A stretch of 64,000 bases of DNA from Pedobacter sp. W3I1. Lineage in GTDB: Bacteria > Bacteroidota > Bacteroidia > Sphingobacteriales > Sphingobacteriaceae. Of the stretch, positions 7,865 through 16,442 are shown piece after piece. The DNA is taken from positions 310,001 through 374,000 of the forward strand of contig NZ_JAUSXN010000001.1 in assembly GCF_030816015.1 (NCBI RefSeq), written 5' to 3'. The position numbers were made by a program, and so were the translations under genes. Position 1 is the first letter of the stretch. Every line of letters begins with the position of its first letter. The notes below the pieces were generated by a model that saw only the letters and a list, made by a program, of their open reading frames with translations, made no database searches and was not told the origin of the DNA.

Positions 7865-9370
7865 TTACTTCTGAAACACCCTTACATAATCAACCTTCAT
7901 TGTTGCCGGGAAAATAGTATCATCTACTCCTTTTTTTCCGCCCCAGCCACCACCAACAGCTACATTTAAGATTAAATGGAAGTTTTGATCGAATGGCCAG
8001 TCGCCAGATCCTTTCTTGGTATTGTTAAAAGTGAGGTATTTTTGATCGTCAATAAAGAAATCGATCCGATCTGCAAACCACTCTATAGCATAAACATGGT
8101 ACTCGGTATAAGGATTATTAACCTTTAAAGCCTTGCCAACCTGTGTTTTAATTACATGGTTAAATTTTCCGGTGTGCACTGTTCCATGAACACTGTCCGG
8201 ATCATAACCTACATGTTCCATAATATCAATTTCACCGTTTTTTGGCCAGCTTCCATATTTCGAATCGGTTGGTAAGGCCCATATTGCAGGCCATAAACCC
8301 CTGCCTTTTGGCAACATTGCACGAACTTCTACTCTGCCGTATTTAAAATCGAATTTGTTTTTCGTTACTAATCTGGCAGAAGTATAGTGGTTGTTTTCTT
8401 TGTCTGCTTTTACCGCGGTAATATTCAGACTTCCTTTTTTTACAATTGCATTCGTGCTATCCGCTTCGGTATAATATTGAAGTTCGTTATTGCCCCAGCC
8501 CTTTCCACCTACATCGTAACTCCAATTTTTTGCTAAAGGTAATCCGGCATCATTAAATTCATCAGCCCATTTCAGCTTCCAGCCCGTTGCAACTGGTGTT
8601 TTTTTGAGCTCTTCGAAAGTTAATTCTGGCTCATTAGTGGTGATGTAATCAACCTGATGCGCTAAAAGCCATTGAATTTCAGGAACAGTATTTACGGTCC
8701 AGGCGTTTACCGTTAATCCTAATTTGTGGGCATTTTCGATCCATCCATCTTTTTGGTAAACGCTATAATGATAATCAACCCCTGTTAATTTATCTGCTTT
8801 CATTTGTTCGGCGCTGATTTCGCCTTTTAAGTAGGCCACTTTTGCTTTTGGTAAGAGCGCCAAAATCCTTTTACAGTAATCGTAATCAAAACTGATGTAC
8901 TCCGTCCACTCCACCACCTTGAGTTTCTGAACCATTTCAATACATTTATTGGTCACCTCAATTCCACGCTCTTTACTAATTAACGAAGGTTTGATCTCTA
9001 AAATCAGTTTGGTGGTTCGCTGTTTTCTCCCTTCCAATAAATATGCTTCAAGTGTTGGAATCTTTTCGCCATTGCTCATCGTTTTGGTCAATAAATCAGC
9101 ATAGTTTACTTTTTCGATCACTAAACCCTGAAATTCTGGATCATGATTAATGACCAAAACATTGTCTGCTGTCATCCACACATCGAATTCTGATCCATAA
9201 CAACCCAGCTTTACGGCTTCGTTTAAAGAAGCGATAGAATTTTGAGGGAAATTATTTTTCTTCCACGCGCCGCGGTGGGCAATAACCTGGTTTTTGTTCC
9301 AGTTAAATTTTTGAGCAAAAGAGGTGGTAAAAATGAACAACATTAGTGCAGAAATAAATATTCGTTTCAT
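7865..9370 (-). CDS. Fusion: glycerophosphodiester phosphodiesterase + GH16 beta-glucanase
   Basis: A 501-residue secreted protein (signal peptide to about residue 19, TTSFAQ) with two catalytic domains. Residues about 27-255 are a GDPD domain: catalytic H32 (AHRG), metal-site pair in GSEFDVWMT and second His in VINHD. The usual PEN motif reads PQN. Residues about 265-500 are GH16: FGR-type region KYGRVEVRAMLPKGRGLWPAIW and the catalytic ExDxxE (GEIDIMEHVG), characteristic of beta-1,3- or 1,3-1,4-glucanases. Both active sites look intact. No break lies between the halves, so this is a real fusion. It may act on phosphoglycerol-substituted beta-glucan, or the domains may simply be co-secreted (inference). 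It precedes the phospholipase by about 140 nt on the same strand. Confidence 0.92.
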   Translation of the reverse strand: MKRIFISALMLFIFTTSFAQKFNWNKNQVIAHRGAWKKNNFPQNSIASLNEAVKLGCYGSEFDVWMTADNVLVINHDPEFQGLVIEKVNYADLLTKTMSNGEKIPTLEAYLLEGRKQRTTKLILEIKPSLISKERGIEVTNKCIEMVQKLKVVEWTEYISFDYDYCKRILALLPKAKVAYLKGEISAEQMKADKLTGVDYHYSVYQKDGWIENAHKLGLTVNAWTVNTVPEIQWLLAHQVDYITTNEPELTFEELKKTPVATGWKLKWADEFNDAGLPLAKNWSYDVGGKGWGNNELQYYTEADSTNAIVKKGSLNITAVKADKENNHYTSARLVTKNKFDFKYGRVEVRAMLPKGRGLWPAIWALPTDSKYGSWPKNGEIDIMEHVGYDPDSVHGTVHTGKFNHVIKTQVGKALKVNNPYTEYHVYAIEWFADRIDFFIDDQKYLTFNNTKKGSGDWPFDQNFHLILNVAVGGGWGGKKGVDDTIFPATMKVDYVRVFQK

Positions 9371-9506
9371 ATTTTGGTTTTATTATGATTGATCTGAAAA
9401 TCATGATCATTTCATCTCAATTGAAAACAATTTTATAAAATGAAAGATCAAAAGTAGATTTTTAGCCCGAAAACAAAATAAAGTTAATGTAACCATTATA
9501 TGAACA

Positions 9507-9534
9507 AAAAGCTTATCCATCCAGATAAGCTTTT
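9507..9534 (-). terminator. Terminator of the sigma-SusCD-TlpA-thioredoxin locus
   Basis: A perfect 11-bp hairpin (AAAAGCTTATC at 9507-9517, GATAAGCTTTT at 9524-9534, loop CATCCA) lies 50 nt after the thioredoxin stop. On the minus strand it is followed by TTTTTGTT. It marks the end of the long minus-strand locus and separates it from the GDPD-GH16 gene, which therefore needs its own promoter in 9371-9500. Confidence 0.85.
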
Positions 9535-9584
9535 CGATCATTAACTATTTAACATGCACCCCTTCTACAAGGTGTAATTCTTAT

Positions 9585-10719
9585 TTATTTTGAACCAGTT
9601 TCATTAATGGGTTCTATTTTCATTTTATACTTGCTGGCATATGCTGCAGCCATTGTTACAAACCTGTTGTAACCAGTTTCATCTTGAGCTATTTTATTTA
9701 CCGCCGCAGCCGTTTTCATAAATTCAAGACCACTATCATCTGTAACAATGGCATCGGCCCATTTACAAAAGAGCTTGACAACCTCTGGTGTAAAACCATT
9801 TTTAACCAACAATGTACTGTAAAGCGCATTGAAATGATATTGATATAAAACTGGATTCTTGATTGAGAATTTCAGAAAGCCAACGGTATCTTTTTTCATG
9901 CTTAAAAAGTATTTGTTGCCTAAAGTTTGAAGGCATATTTTCCAGGTTTTATCTGAGAAATATTTTTTCCGACCTGCCAAAAAGTCTTCAAAAGCAGTAT
10001 CATTCAAATTAGTTTTCAGTGCTTTAGCCAGCCTTTGGTTTAACCCATAATCTATTACAGGTTGTAATACTTCGGCTCCATAAAGCGATAAGAAACTGCT
10101 ATAATCAGAAAAAATGGTTTCAATCGCTTTTTCGTCTGCCGATCTTGAAACCAAATAAGGCAACAGTGCATTTTCTGCCTTAAAGTTTTTTAAAGTATCG
10201 CTATAAGTAGCCAAGATACCCGGGGTTATTCCCTTCCGGGTTTTACAGAATTCTACATAAAATGACGGGTATTTTTTTTCATCATATTGTGCAGAAAAAC
10301 CCGATAAAAACTTATGCTGAGCCGCTTTTTGGCGTGCATCGGTAAACAATGCAAGCAAATTCCCAGGATCTTTATAGCCAGACGATGAGCTGATTAATTT
10401 CCCATCGCTGTTTAAAACCAAAAAAGTCGGGAAACCATTTAAAATATGCTGTACTTTTAACGTATCACCCAACTTATCCTTAAAAATATCTACTTTTGAG
10501 CATCAAAAAATTTTTATCCATTTCGGCTTTAATAAGCTCGTTTGGAAAAACATTTTCATCCATTTGAGCACATGGTATGCAGCCCGTGAAATAACAATCG
10601 ACAAAAATAAGCTTGTTTTCTTTTTTAGCCTGCTGCAATACGCTGGTTAGTGATGGGCTTTGTGCGAAACAGCCCAAGGCCAGTAGTATGAAGTAAAGGG
10701 TATTGATTAATTTTTTCAT
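9585..10719 (-). pseudogene. Thioredoxin-fold secreted protein, frameshifted
   Basis: Two frames form one about 375-residue protein. The first (10719-10480) has a signal peptide (YFILLALGCFAQ) and a thioredoxin active site CIPC at C47/C50 (FVDCYFTGCIPCAQMDENVF). It then stops after LMLKSRYF. The second frame resumes the fold (VDIFKDKLGDTLKVQHILNGFPTFLVLNSDGKLI, with the conserved cis-Pro FPT) and continues into about 270 residues of unrecognised helical sequence. Deleting one T from TTTT at 10494-10497 restores LMLKVDIFKDKLG. Either a sequencing error or a recent mutation could explain this. It is the last gene of the ECF-SusCD locus, 8 nt after the aspartic protease, and probably a periplasmic thiol reductase or oxidase. 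Confidence 0.75.
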
Positions 10720-10727
10720 CTGCTTAA

Positions 10728-12224
10728 TTACTTTTTGGTTATTGAGATATTTTGTTTTTCTCCGTTTACGGTGTAGGCAATTTTGAAGTTTTTACCTGAG
10801 GGTGCCGCTAAAACCGCAAGCATTTTCTTGCTGTCTTTAAGTAGAACTGATGTGGCGACGCCATCAATACTTTCAATTGTCTGTCCTGCCTTAATTGTTT
10901 CACTTTCAACCGGAGCAACTATGCTTAGCAACTTTAATTTCCCATCCTGATCGAAACCGAATAAATAGGCACCTAAAACAAAATCGTTAGGGAAATTTAG
11001 CGTGTGGTTCGGTACAAAATGGATTTCCTTTTTTTGTAGGTTAATGGTGAAATTATACCGCCCAATGGTTCTGATACCGATTGATCCATCGAAGCCCGGA
11101 TTCCAGCTTTCGCTCTGACCGCCTCCGGCCATTAGGGTAACTGGAAAATTTGTAAGCTTAGGCATGTTGGAAAAAGAGAATGCTACAGCCCTGCCACTGT
11201 AAGTTGGTGTACTGATACCCATACTGGTTGTAGTGCCATTATATTCGGGTTTGAAACCGCTTACCAATAGTTTGTTCTTTTTTACAAATGGCCTGAAACA
11301 AATGAGATTATATGAGGCGCCTGTGTCGAAAACAAATTCACCTGCATGTTCCTGGCCAGGCATTATGCTTACTTCACCTGGGATAATAAACAAACCAGCG
11401 GGCACAGTAACCGGAACAGATGTCCCCTGGTCTTGATACGCGTAATCTCCAAAATTATAGAGCGAGAGTTCTTTTTTATCGAAATCTACTTTGGTGATGT
11501 AGTTTTTAGCAATGCTGTTTCCAATAATGCCATCACTTCCTTTGCGCATTTCGGGAAAAATGGCAAAACTTTGGTTTTTTAGCTTAAAAGTATCCAGCAG
11601 AATGGTATTTCCTGCTGAAACCGATATCTGCATATTCCCGCCTACTACAGAGGTACTCTGCTGACGGGTAGCTTTTATACCTACAGAATCGGCAAGGGCT
11701 TTGGTAATGGCCATTCCATCTGCTCCGGTATCAAAAAGCAGTTTTAGCGGTCGCTGGCTATTGTTTACCTTAACGGTTAAAATGATTGAACCATCCTGTA
11801 CTTCAAAGGGGATTTTAGCAATCAACACCGATTTTTTATACCGGTTCATGCCATAGAGTTGATCGAAAATATCGGTGTAAAGAATTTTATACTGCGCATC
11901 AGTAAAAATAAAGCTTTCTTTACCTGCCTTTCCTTTGTTAAACGGAAGTATGGTAAGTTGAATATTTTCGTTCTGTTTTGCCTCACTTTTCAATTGCAGC
12001 GAATCGCAGGCATAACGCTCCAAAATAGTTTTGAGCATCCTATCGGTTGAGGGTCTGGAATAAGCAGCAACAGAAAATTTGGTGCTTAAATTCTCCATTA
12101 TTGGGTCGATAGATTTTTGAGCAAACATTTTGTTCATGCTTTCGATTATCGTTTTGGCGTTCTGAGCCTGTGCATTTAGTGATAAAACTAAGGCAGCAAA
12201 AAATATTATTACTTTAAATTTCAT
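10728..12224 (-). CDS. Retropepsin-like aspartic protease with PDZ-like tail
   Basis: About 498 residues from MKFKVIIFFAALVLSLNAQAQ, a signal peptide; the longer in-frame start would overlap the upstream gene. Two DTG active-site triads lie in one chain: D165 (LLFDTGADGMAI) and D300 (FVFDTGASYNLI), each followed by a flap/hydrophobic-Gly segment (GIIGNSIAKNY; GSIGIRTIGRYN). The C-terminus (IVAPVESETIKAGQTIESIDG) looks PDZ-like. This matches the clan AA aspartyl proteases common in Bacteroidota, acting in the periplasm or at the cell surface. It lies 19 nt after the second TlpA gene and 8 nt before the thioredoxin gene, so a role in processing imported or exported peptides alongside thiol chemistry is likely but unproven. 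Confidence 0.85.
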   Translation of the reverse strand: MKFKVIIFFAALVLSLNAQAQNAKTIIESMNKMFAQKSIDPIMENLSTKFSVAAYSRPSTDRMLKTILERYACDSLQLKSEAKQNENIQLTILPFNKGKAGKESFIFTDAQYKILYTDIFDQLYGMNRYKKSVLIAKIPFEVQDGSIILTVKVNNSQRPLKLLFDTGADGMAITKALADSVGIKATRQQSTSVVGGNMQISVSAGNTILLDTFKLKNQSFAIFPEMRKGSDGIIGNSIAKNYITKVDFDKKELSLYNFGDYAYQDQGTSVPVTVPAGLFIIPGEVSIMPGQEHAGEFVFDTGASYNLICFRPFVKKNKLLVSGFKPEYNGTTTSMGISTPTYSGRAVAFSFSNMPKLTNFPVTLMAGGGQSESWNPGFDGSIGIRTIGRYNFTINLQKKEIHFVPNHTLNFPNDFVLGAYLFGFDQDGKLKLLSIVAPVESETIKAGQTIESIDGVATSVLLKDSKKMLAVLAAPSGKNFKIAYTVNGEKQNISITKK

Positions 12225-12243
12225 TTTGTAAAGTTCGGAGGAT

Positions 12244-13425
12244 TTAAAATCCATAAATTTTTTCTAGTGCATGGTCAATATCGTCTGTAGCGCTCGAGGT
12301 AATCCGCATCAATATTTTGCCTTCACTACTGATCAGTATCTTGGTAGGAAAGGCCATGATGTTGTAATCTCTTACCAGATTCTGTTTTTCAATGCCATCA
12401 TTATTGAGCACATTGATATAGGTAAGTCCATCCTCTTCAATGGCCTTAAGCCAGGCTGTGCGTGCTTCGCTGAGTAATTTTTTCTGCTCTTGTGCTATGG
12501 CTATAATTTCAAAACCTTTGGATTGGTATTTTGCGTATAATACCTTAAGATGTGGGTTACTAGCCCTGCAAGGTCCGCACCAGCTGCCCCAAAAATCGAG
12601 CAGTACAGTCTTTCCCTTAAAGTCAGCCAAATTGATGGTTTTGCCGTGATTGTCGGTTTTCTGAAAACCAATGGCATCCGATCCTTCAGGTGTAGCACTT
12701 ATTTTTTTGATGTATGCCTTGATTCTCTCTGCAATAGGATGGTTTTTATATTTGGATGATAAACTGTTCCACGTGGAAATAAAATCGCCAGCGGTATACA
12801 GGTTTTGCATTCGGGTTAATAAAAACACAGAAGCAAAGGCGTCCGGATGGTTTTTAACAAAGTCGCGCTTTACATTAACCAACTTTCTGTTTATTGCAGT
12901 AGCCTCAGCACTAAGCGACTTTGATTGCGCCGCATTTGTGTTTTTCTCTCCATTAAAAAGCAACTGCATGATTTCGTAATTACGCATTTCATCTTTTTTT
13001 ACCAGCTGTTTATAGCTGTCAAACACATTGTTTTCCTCATCGCCGCTTACCTTTGCAAACTGAACCAATAAGGCATCGCCGGTTATTTTAATCCCTTTAT
13101 CAAAAACGAACAAATCGAGAACGGGAGATGGATTTGAAACAGTTTTGTCCTTACTTGTAGCATTTACTCCCCTTAATATCGAAACATCAAACCGTGCGAT
13201 AGCGGGCCTTTGCAAGCGGGGTACCTTTAAAGAAAAAATATCGTTAATGGCATTTGCTCTGTAACTTCTCGATACACCAGCATCATCAGCAAAAGAAATC
13301 CAAACCGATTTATTTCCCAGGCCTTTTAATCGTCCGCTAATCTGTATGCTATCATTTTGGCAATACGCCTTGGGTAAAAAAAAGAGCAAAAGCGTGGCTA
13401 GCAATAGTTTTTTTATGGTTATCAT
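12244..13425 (-). CDS. TlpA-like thiol-disulfide reductase (second copy)
   Basis: About 393 residues from MITIKKLLLATLLLFFLPKAYCQ, a signal peptide. A longer frame exists, but its first codons lie inside the terminator hairpin at 13447-13473, so 13425 is preferred. The N-terminal part (QISGRLKGLGNKSVWISF) resembles the DUF4369 domain. The C-terminal AhpC/TSA-thioredoxin domain has CGPC at C283/C286 (LLDFWGSWCGPCRASNPHLK) and a cis-Pro (MAFPTKILI). Family members are periplasmic reductases supplying electrons for cytochrome maturation or other thiol repair. Adjacency to SusCD instead of ccm genes suggests a substrate-specific role. It may be transcribed less than upstream genes because of the intervening hairpin. 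Confidence 0.9.
   Translation of the reverse strand: MITIKKLLLATLLLFFLPKAYCQNDSIQISGRLKGLGNKSVWISFADDAGVSRSYRANAINDIFSLKVPRLQRPAIARFDVSILRGVNATSKDKTVSNPSPVLDLFVFDKGIKITGDALLVQFAKVSGDEENNVFDSYKQLVKKDEMRNYEIMQLLFNGEKNTNAAQSKSLSAEATAINRKLVNVKRDFVKNHPDAFASVFLLTRMQNLYTAGDFISTWNSLSSKYKNHPIAERIKAYIKKISATPEGSDAIGFQKTDNHGKTINLADFKGKTVLLDFWGSWCGPCRASNPHLKVLYAKYQSKGFEIIAIAQEQKKLLSEARTAWLKAIEEDGLTYINVLNNDGIEKQNLVRDYNIMAFPTKILISSEGKILMRITSSATDDIDHALEKIYGF
12765..12780. promoter_or_regulatory. parS-like sequence inside the tlpA gene
   Basis: TGTTCCACGTGGAAAT contains the 12-bp palindrome TTCCACGTGGAA and matches the site at 30893 at 14 of 16 positions. It lies in coding sequence, about 18 kb from the pair near mnmG. 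ParB sites do occur in genes, but chance is also possible. Confidence 0.3.
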
Positions 13426-13446
13426 AAGGATAAGAAATGTAAAAAA

Positions 13447-13473
13447 GCTTTGCCGCCGATATAGCGGCAAAGC
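13447..13473 (-). terminator. Internal terminator/attenuator between the two TlpA genes
   Basis: A perfect 10-bp GC-rich hairpin (GCTTTGCCGC at 13447-13456, GCGGCAAAGC at 13464-13473, loop 7 nt) starts 6 nt after the stop of the first TlpA gene. On the minus strand it is followed by TTTTTTACATTTC. This has full intrinsic-terminator form inside an otherwise collinear operon. It should reduce transcription of the downstream TlpA, protease and thioredoxin genes relative to SusCD, or stabilise the 3' end of the upstream message. Confidence 0.75.
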
Positions 13474-13479
13474 AATGAC

Positions 13480-14862
13480 CTAATTGGCTAGCGTTTTTTG
13501 CAATAATGCTTTTAACTCTGGCTGAGAAGGACGGGGTGAATCAACGGTTACAATTTTGCCCTGTTTATCGAAAACTAAAAAACGGGGAATGGTATTAATT
13601 TTATAATATTTAGAAAACTCATTAGCTGGTCCGCCGGCAAAAAGCTGTAAGCCGCCCAAATTTTCATCTTTGATCATTTTAAGCCACTTTTCTTTATCCT
13701 TTTCAGCATCGGTAGATAAACTGATAATCTGCACATCTGTACCTTTCATTTCCTCTTCTAATTTTTTAAGAAACGGGATTTCGGCTTTACAAGGGCTGCA
13801 CCAGGTTGCCCAGGTATCAACCAATACTACTTTTCCTTTAAAATCTTTCATGCTATACACTTTACCGGTGTTATCTGCATACGAAAATTCGTAAGCATCG
13901 GTACCTGGTTTATAGGTTAACAACGGGTTCATGATATTGTCACTGCGCTCCTTTTGTACCTTGGTAATTACGTATTTGTTGTATTTTGCCATTAAGGTTT
14001 GATAATCGGCTATCGTTTTATAACCGGCGGCATTTTCTAAAGCCAAATCACCCTTCAAAGTGTCGTTTGGAAGATAAGAAGCAAAAATATCGACCCCCTC
14101 TACTCCTCTTTTATAGGCTTTACCATCCTGACGCATATTTACGATAATGATGCCCGAAAGAGTACGGTAGCCCCATGGGTAATTGTACACCTTATCGGTT
14201 GTTTTTGCAAAATCTACTGCTTTTAAACTGCTGTAAAAATTGCTGTACTCTTCAACCGAAGGATGTGCAGAACGCGGTGTATTTAAAAAATTGGTTGCAT
14301 AACTGGCCAGATCTAAAGCCATAATATCTCTAACCTGTTTATCAAATTTTGCATTACCTGTGGTTTTACCGTTTAAGAAAGTTTTGCTTTTCGCTACAAT
14401 TTCTTCCTGTTCTGGAAAATAATCAACAAAAGTACTTTGCACTTTCATAAAGTTGATGGCTTTCTGCTCAAGCGGAAAAGTAAGGTCGTGCCATTGTGTT
14501 AGTACAACGTTTTCCTTAGAGTTCAATTTACCCGTTAACACATAACTCGAATCTAATAGGCTTACGGATAACTGTTCACCACCCTTGAAATAGAATTTAT
14601 AGTTATCGTTCGGGCTGTTTTCGTTACCTGTACCGATTACATATATACCTTCATATTCTGGATAGAATAAAAAGCCAAACTGGTTATTTTCGTTAGGGGT
14701 AACATTGGCAATTTCGACACTTTTGCCGTATTTTACCTTAAACAATTTTACGGCCGAGATTCTTTTTTTCTTGAACAGCCCCTTAACTTCTACCGGCAGT
14801 TGCGCCATGGCAGAAATGGTTGTAATGCACAAAAGTGTGCTTAATAATGCTTTAATTTTCAT
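13480..14862 (-). CDS. TlpA-like thiol-disulfide reductase (first copy)
   Basis: A 460-residue secreted protein with signal peptide LLCITTISAMAQ. About 300 residues of N-terminal sequence (DUF4369-like start, then a helical part) precede a C-terminal thioredoxin/redoxin domain. That domain has active site CSPC at C355/C358 (VLVDTWATWCSPCKAEIPFLKKL) and the cis-Pro loop INTIPRFLVFD. It directly follows the PKD-like lipoprotein gene in the SusCD locus (37 nt). The active site resembles thiol reductases of the TlpA/ResA group. Two different TlpA proteins plus a thioredoxin in one SusCD locus suggest redox handling of the imported substrate or of secreted partner proteins (inference). Confidence 0.92.
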   Translation of the reverse strand: MKIKALLSTLLCITTISAMAQLPVEVKGLFKKKRISAVKLFKVKYGKSVEIANVTPNENNQFGFLFYPEYEGIYVIGTGNENSPNDNYKFYFKGGEQLSVSLLDSSYVLTGKLNSKENVVLTQWHDLTFPLEQKAINFMKVQSTFVDYFPEQEEIVAKSKTFLNGKTTGNAKFDKQVRDIMALDLASYATNFLNTPRSAHPSVEEYSNFYSSLKAVDFAKTTDKVYNYPWGYRTLSGIIIVNMRQDGKAYKRGVEGVDIFASYLPNDTLKGDLALENAAGYKTIADYQTLMAKYNKYVITKVQKERSDNIMNPLLTYKPGTDAYEFSYADNTGKVYSMKDFKGKVVLVDTWATWCSPCKAEIPFLKKLEEEMKGTDVQIISLSTDAEKDKEKWLKMIKDENLGGLQLFAGGPANEFSKYYKINTIPRFLVFDKQGKIVTVDSPRPSQPELKALLQKTLAN

Positions 14863-14899
14863 TGGTTTAATTTGTATGTTTTGCTTTGAAGAATTTTAA

Positions 14900-16420
14900 T
14901 TAACGCTCTCTATAGGTTAGACTCTTAATTTTTCCGAAACCACTGTACCTTTTATAAGCTACCAAATCGCCATTTACGGGCGGCACGGTATAAATACCAA
15001 GGTTTCCATTCTGGCCTTCGGGCAATGCCGGATCGTAAGCACCAATTATCAGTTTATTCGAATCTTTATATTTTGTGGTATTTTTAAACTCGTAAAACTG
15101 TAAAAAAGAGATTTTCTGAGTACCCATATCCAACATCAGTTTGCTCGTTTTTAACGACATGTCGTACTCATAAACCTTTCCTCCCATACTGTAGAATATG
15201 TAACCTAAATCAGGGCTAACAGCATATAATTCTGCGTTTGAAAAATCTGTGGCTAAAATCTCGGCATAATAAGATTGTGCATTATTGCCACTATTAAACC
15301 TGGCTAAAAATCTTTTTGTTGAGTTGGGATCTTTAAGTAAACCAAATACTTCACCCCCGTTAAACGCTACCCATTGCATGTAAATTAGATCCATACCTGT
15401 ACTAAAACTGAAAAGCTTCTGTGCTTCCTGGGGATCAGGTAATGTGGTACAGGTTGCCGATGTCCCTACATGTTTTACAAACCTACGGTTAGTAATATCA
15501 TAAAATATAGCGTGGGCATTAGATACGATTTGTGGGTTACCAGCAATAAAGGGAGCAACCTTAAACCCCTTTTGCTCTGCTGTTATATAATTTATTGGTG
15601 CCGAATAGTAAATATTTTGTGCCCTATCGTAATAATAAGCATCCTGGTTTCCAATCATGTAAGAAGCACCACCTGATCTTTGTTTAATGGCATCAGCATA
15701 AAATCCTTCAGGAATATTCCCAAACATTTCATAAGTTAAACTCATTGTTTTTGTCCATTTAAAGGTATTTGGATCTACCTTTTGAGTGCTTTTATCAGTG
15801 CCAAAATAAACACCATAACTAATTTGATCGGGACCGATTAAAAGACCAGTAGCGTAAGTGTAAGCCATTACGGGCTTTCCGTCCAATTTAAGGTCTGAAC
15901 CTGTGATAGCCAATAAATCTGAAATTACATCAAACTCCCCACTGGTATTTAACGAAAGCATATCTACGCGCGCTTTTCCCGAAACATCGCACATCAACAT
16001 CCATCCTTCGTTAATTTCATTTACAACCTTTACGGTAAAAGGATATCTATATTTTACTCCCGAACTTTTATCGGTAACAGCGTAATAGAATTGATAACTG
16101 CCGGCAATAATCGTCATTTTAAGATCGAGATTTCTTGTTGTAGCCAGGATAAAAAGCTTAGTACCTCCCAAACCGTTTGGCCCGATATAAGACCATTCGT
16201 AATTGTATTTGGATTCGTCTGTTCCTGCATCAAGTGTAAATTTCAAATCAGGTTTTAAAACAAATTGTTTGCCATATACAGCTGTTAAATCTAATGCAAT
16301 GCCGCCCACGGTCGATAATTCGTTAATTGCATTGTAATCGTAATTACCCAGATCTTTTTTACAGGCGCTTAAGCCTCCCATACAGAACAGAATTACGTAT
16401 ATATATTTCTTGAAAGTCAT
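14900..16420 (-). CDS. PKD-like family outer-membrane lipoprotein
   Basis: 506 residues. A lipoprotein signal peptide ends in the lipobox GLSACKKD (Cys about 20), followed by a short linker. The region YNYEWSYIGPNG...LDLKMTIIAGSYQFYYAVTDKSSGVKYRYPFTVKVV has the PKD/Ig-like pattern of the 'PKD-like' lipoproteins found next to SusC/SusD and DUF4843 genes. The remainder has repeated beta-rich segments (GWMLMCDVSGKARVDML) suggesting a propeller. It probably sits at the cell surface as an accessory subunit of the SusCD importer. From memory, SusCD complexes with two extra lipoproteins have been described in Bacteroides and some bind peptides; whether these are the same families must be checked. 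Confidence 0.85.
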   Translation of the reverse strand: MTFKKYIYVILFCMGGLSACKKDLGNYDYNAINELSTVGGIALDLTAVYGKQFVLKPDLKFTLDAGTDESKYNYEWSYIGPNGLGGTKLFILATTRNLDLKMTIIAGSYQFYYAVTDKSSGVKYRYPFTVKVVNEINEGWMLMCDVSGKARVDMLSLNTSGEFDVISDLLAITGSDLKLDGKPVMAYTYATGLLIGPDQISYGVYFGTDKSTQKVDPNTFKWTKTMSLTYEMFGNIPEGFYADAIKQRSGGASYMIGNQDAYYYDRAQNIYYSAPINYITAEQKGFKVAPFIAGNPQIVSNAHAIFYDITNRRFVKHVGTSATCTTLPDPQEAQKLFSFSTGMDLIYMQWVAFNGGEVFGLLKDPNSTKRFLARFNSGNNAQSYYAEILATDFSNAELYAVSPDLGYIFYSMGGKVYEYDMSLKTSKLMLDMGTQKISFLQFYEFKNTTKYKDSNKLIIGAYDPALPEGQNGNLGIYTVPPVNGDLVAYKRYSGFGKIKSLTYRER

Positions 16421-16442
16421 GATTAATTCATTTAAGTGATCA

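Noticed and set aside
13426..13470. Extended N-terminus of the second TlpA protein
   Set aside because: These codons lie inside a perfect terminator hairpin, and the signal peptide begins only at the Met at 13425.
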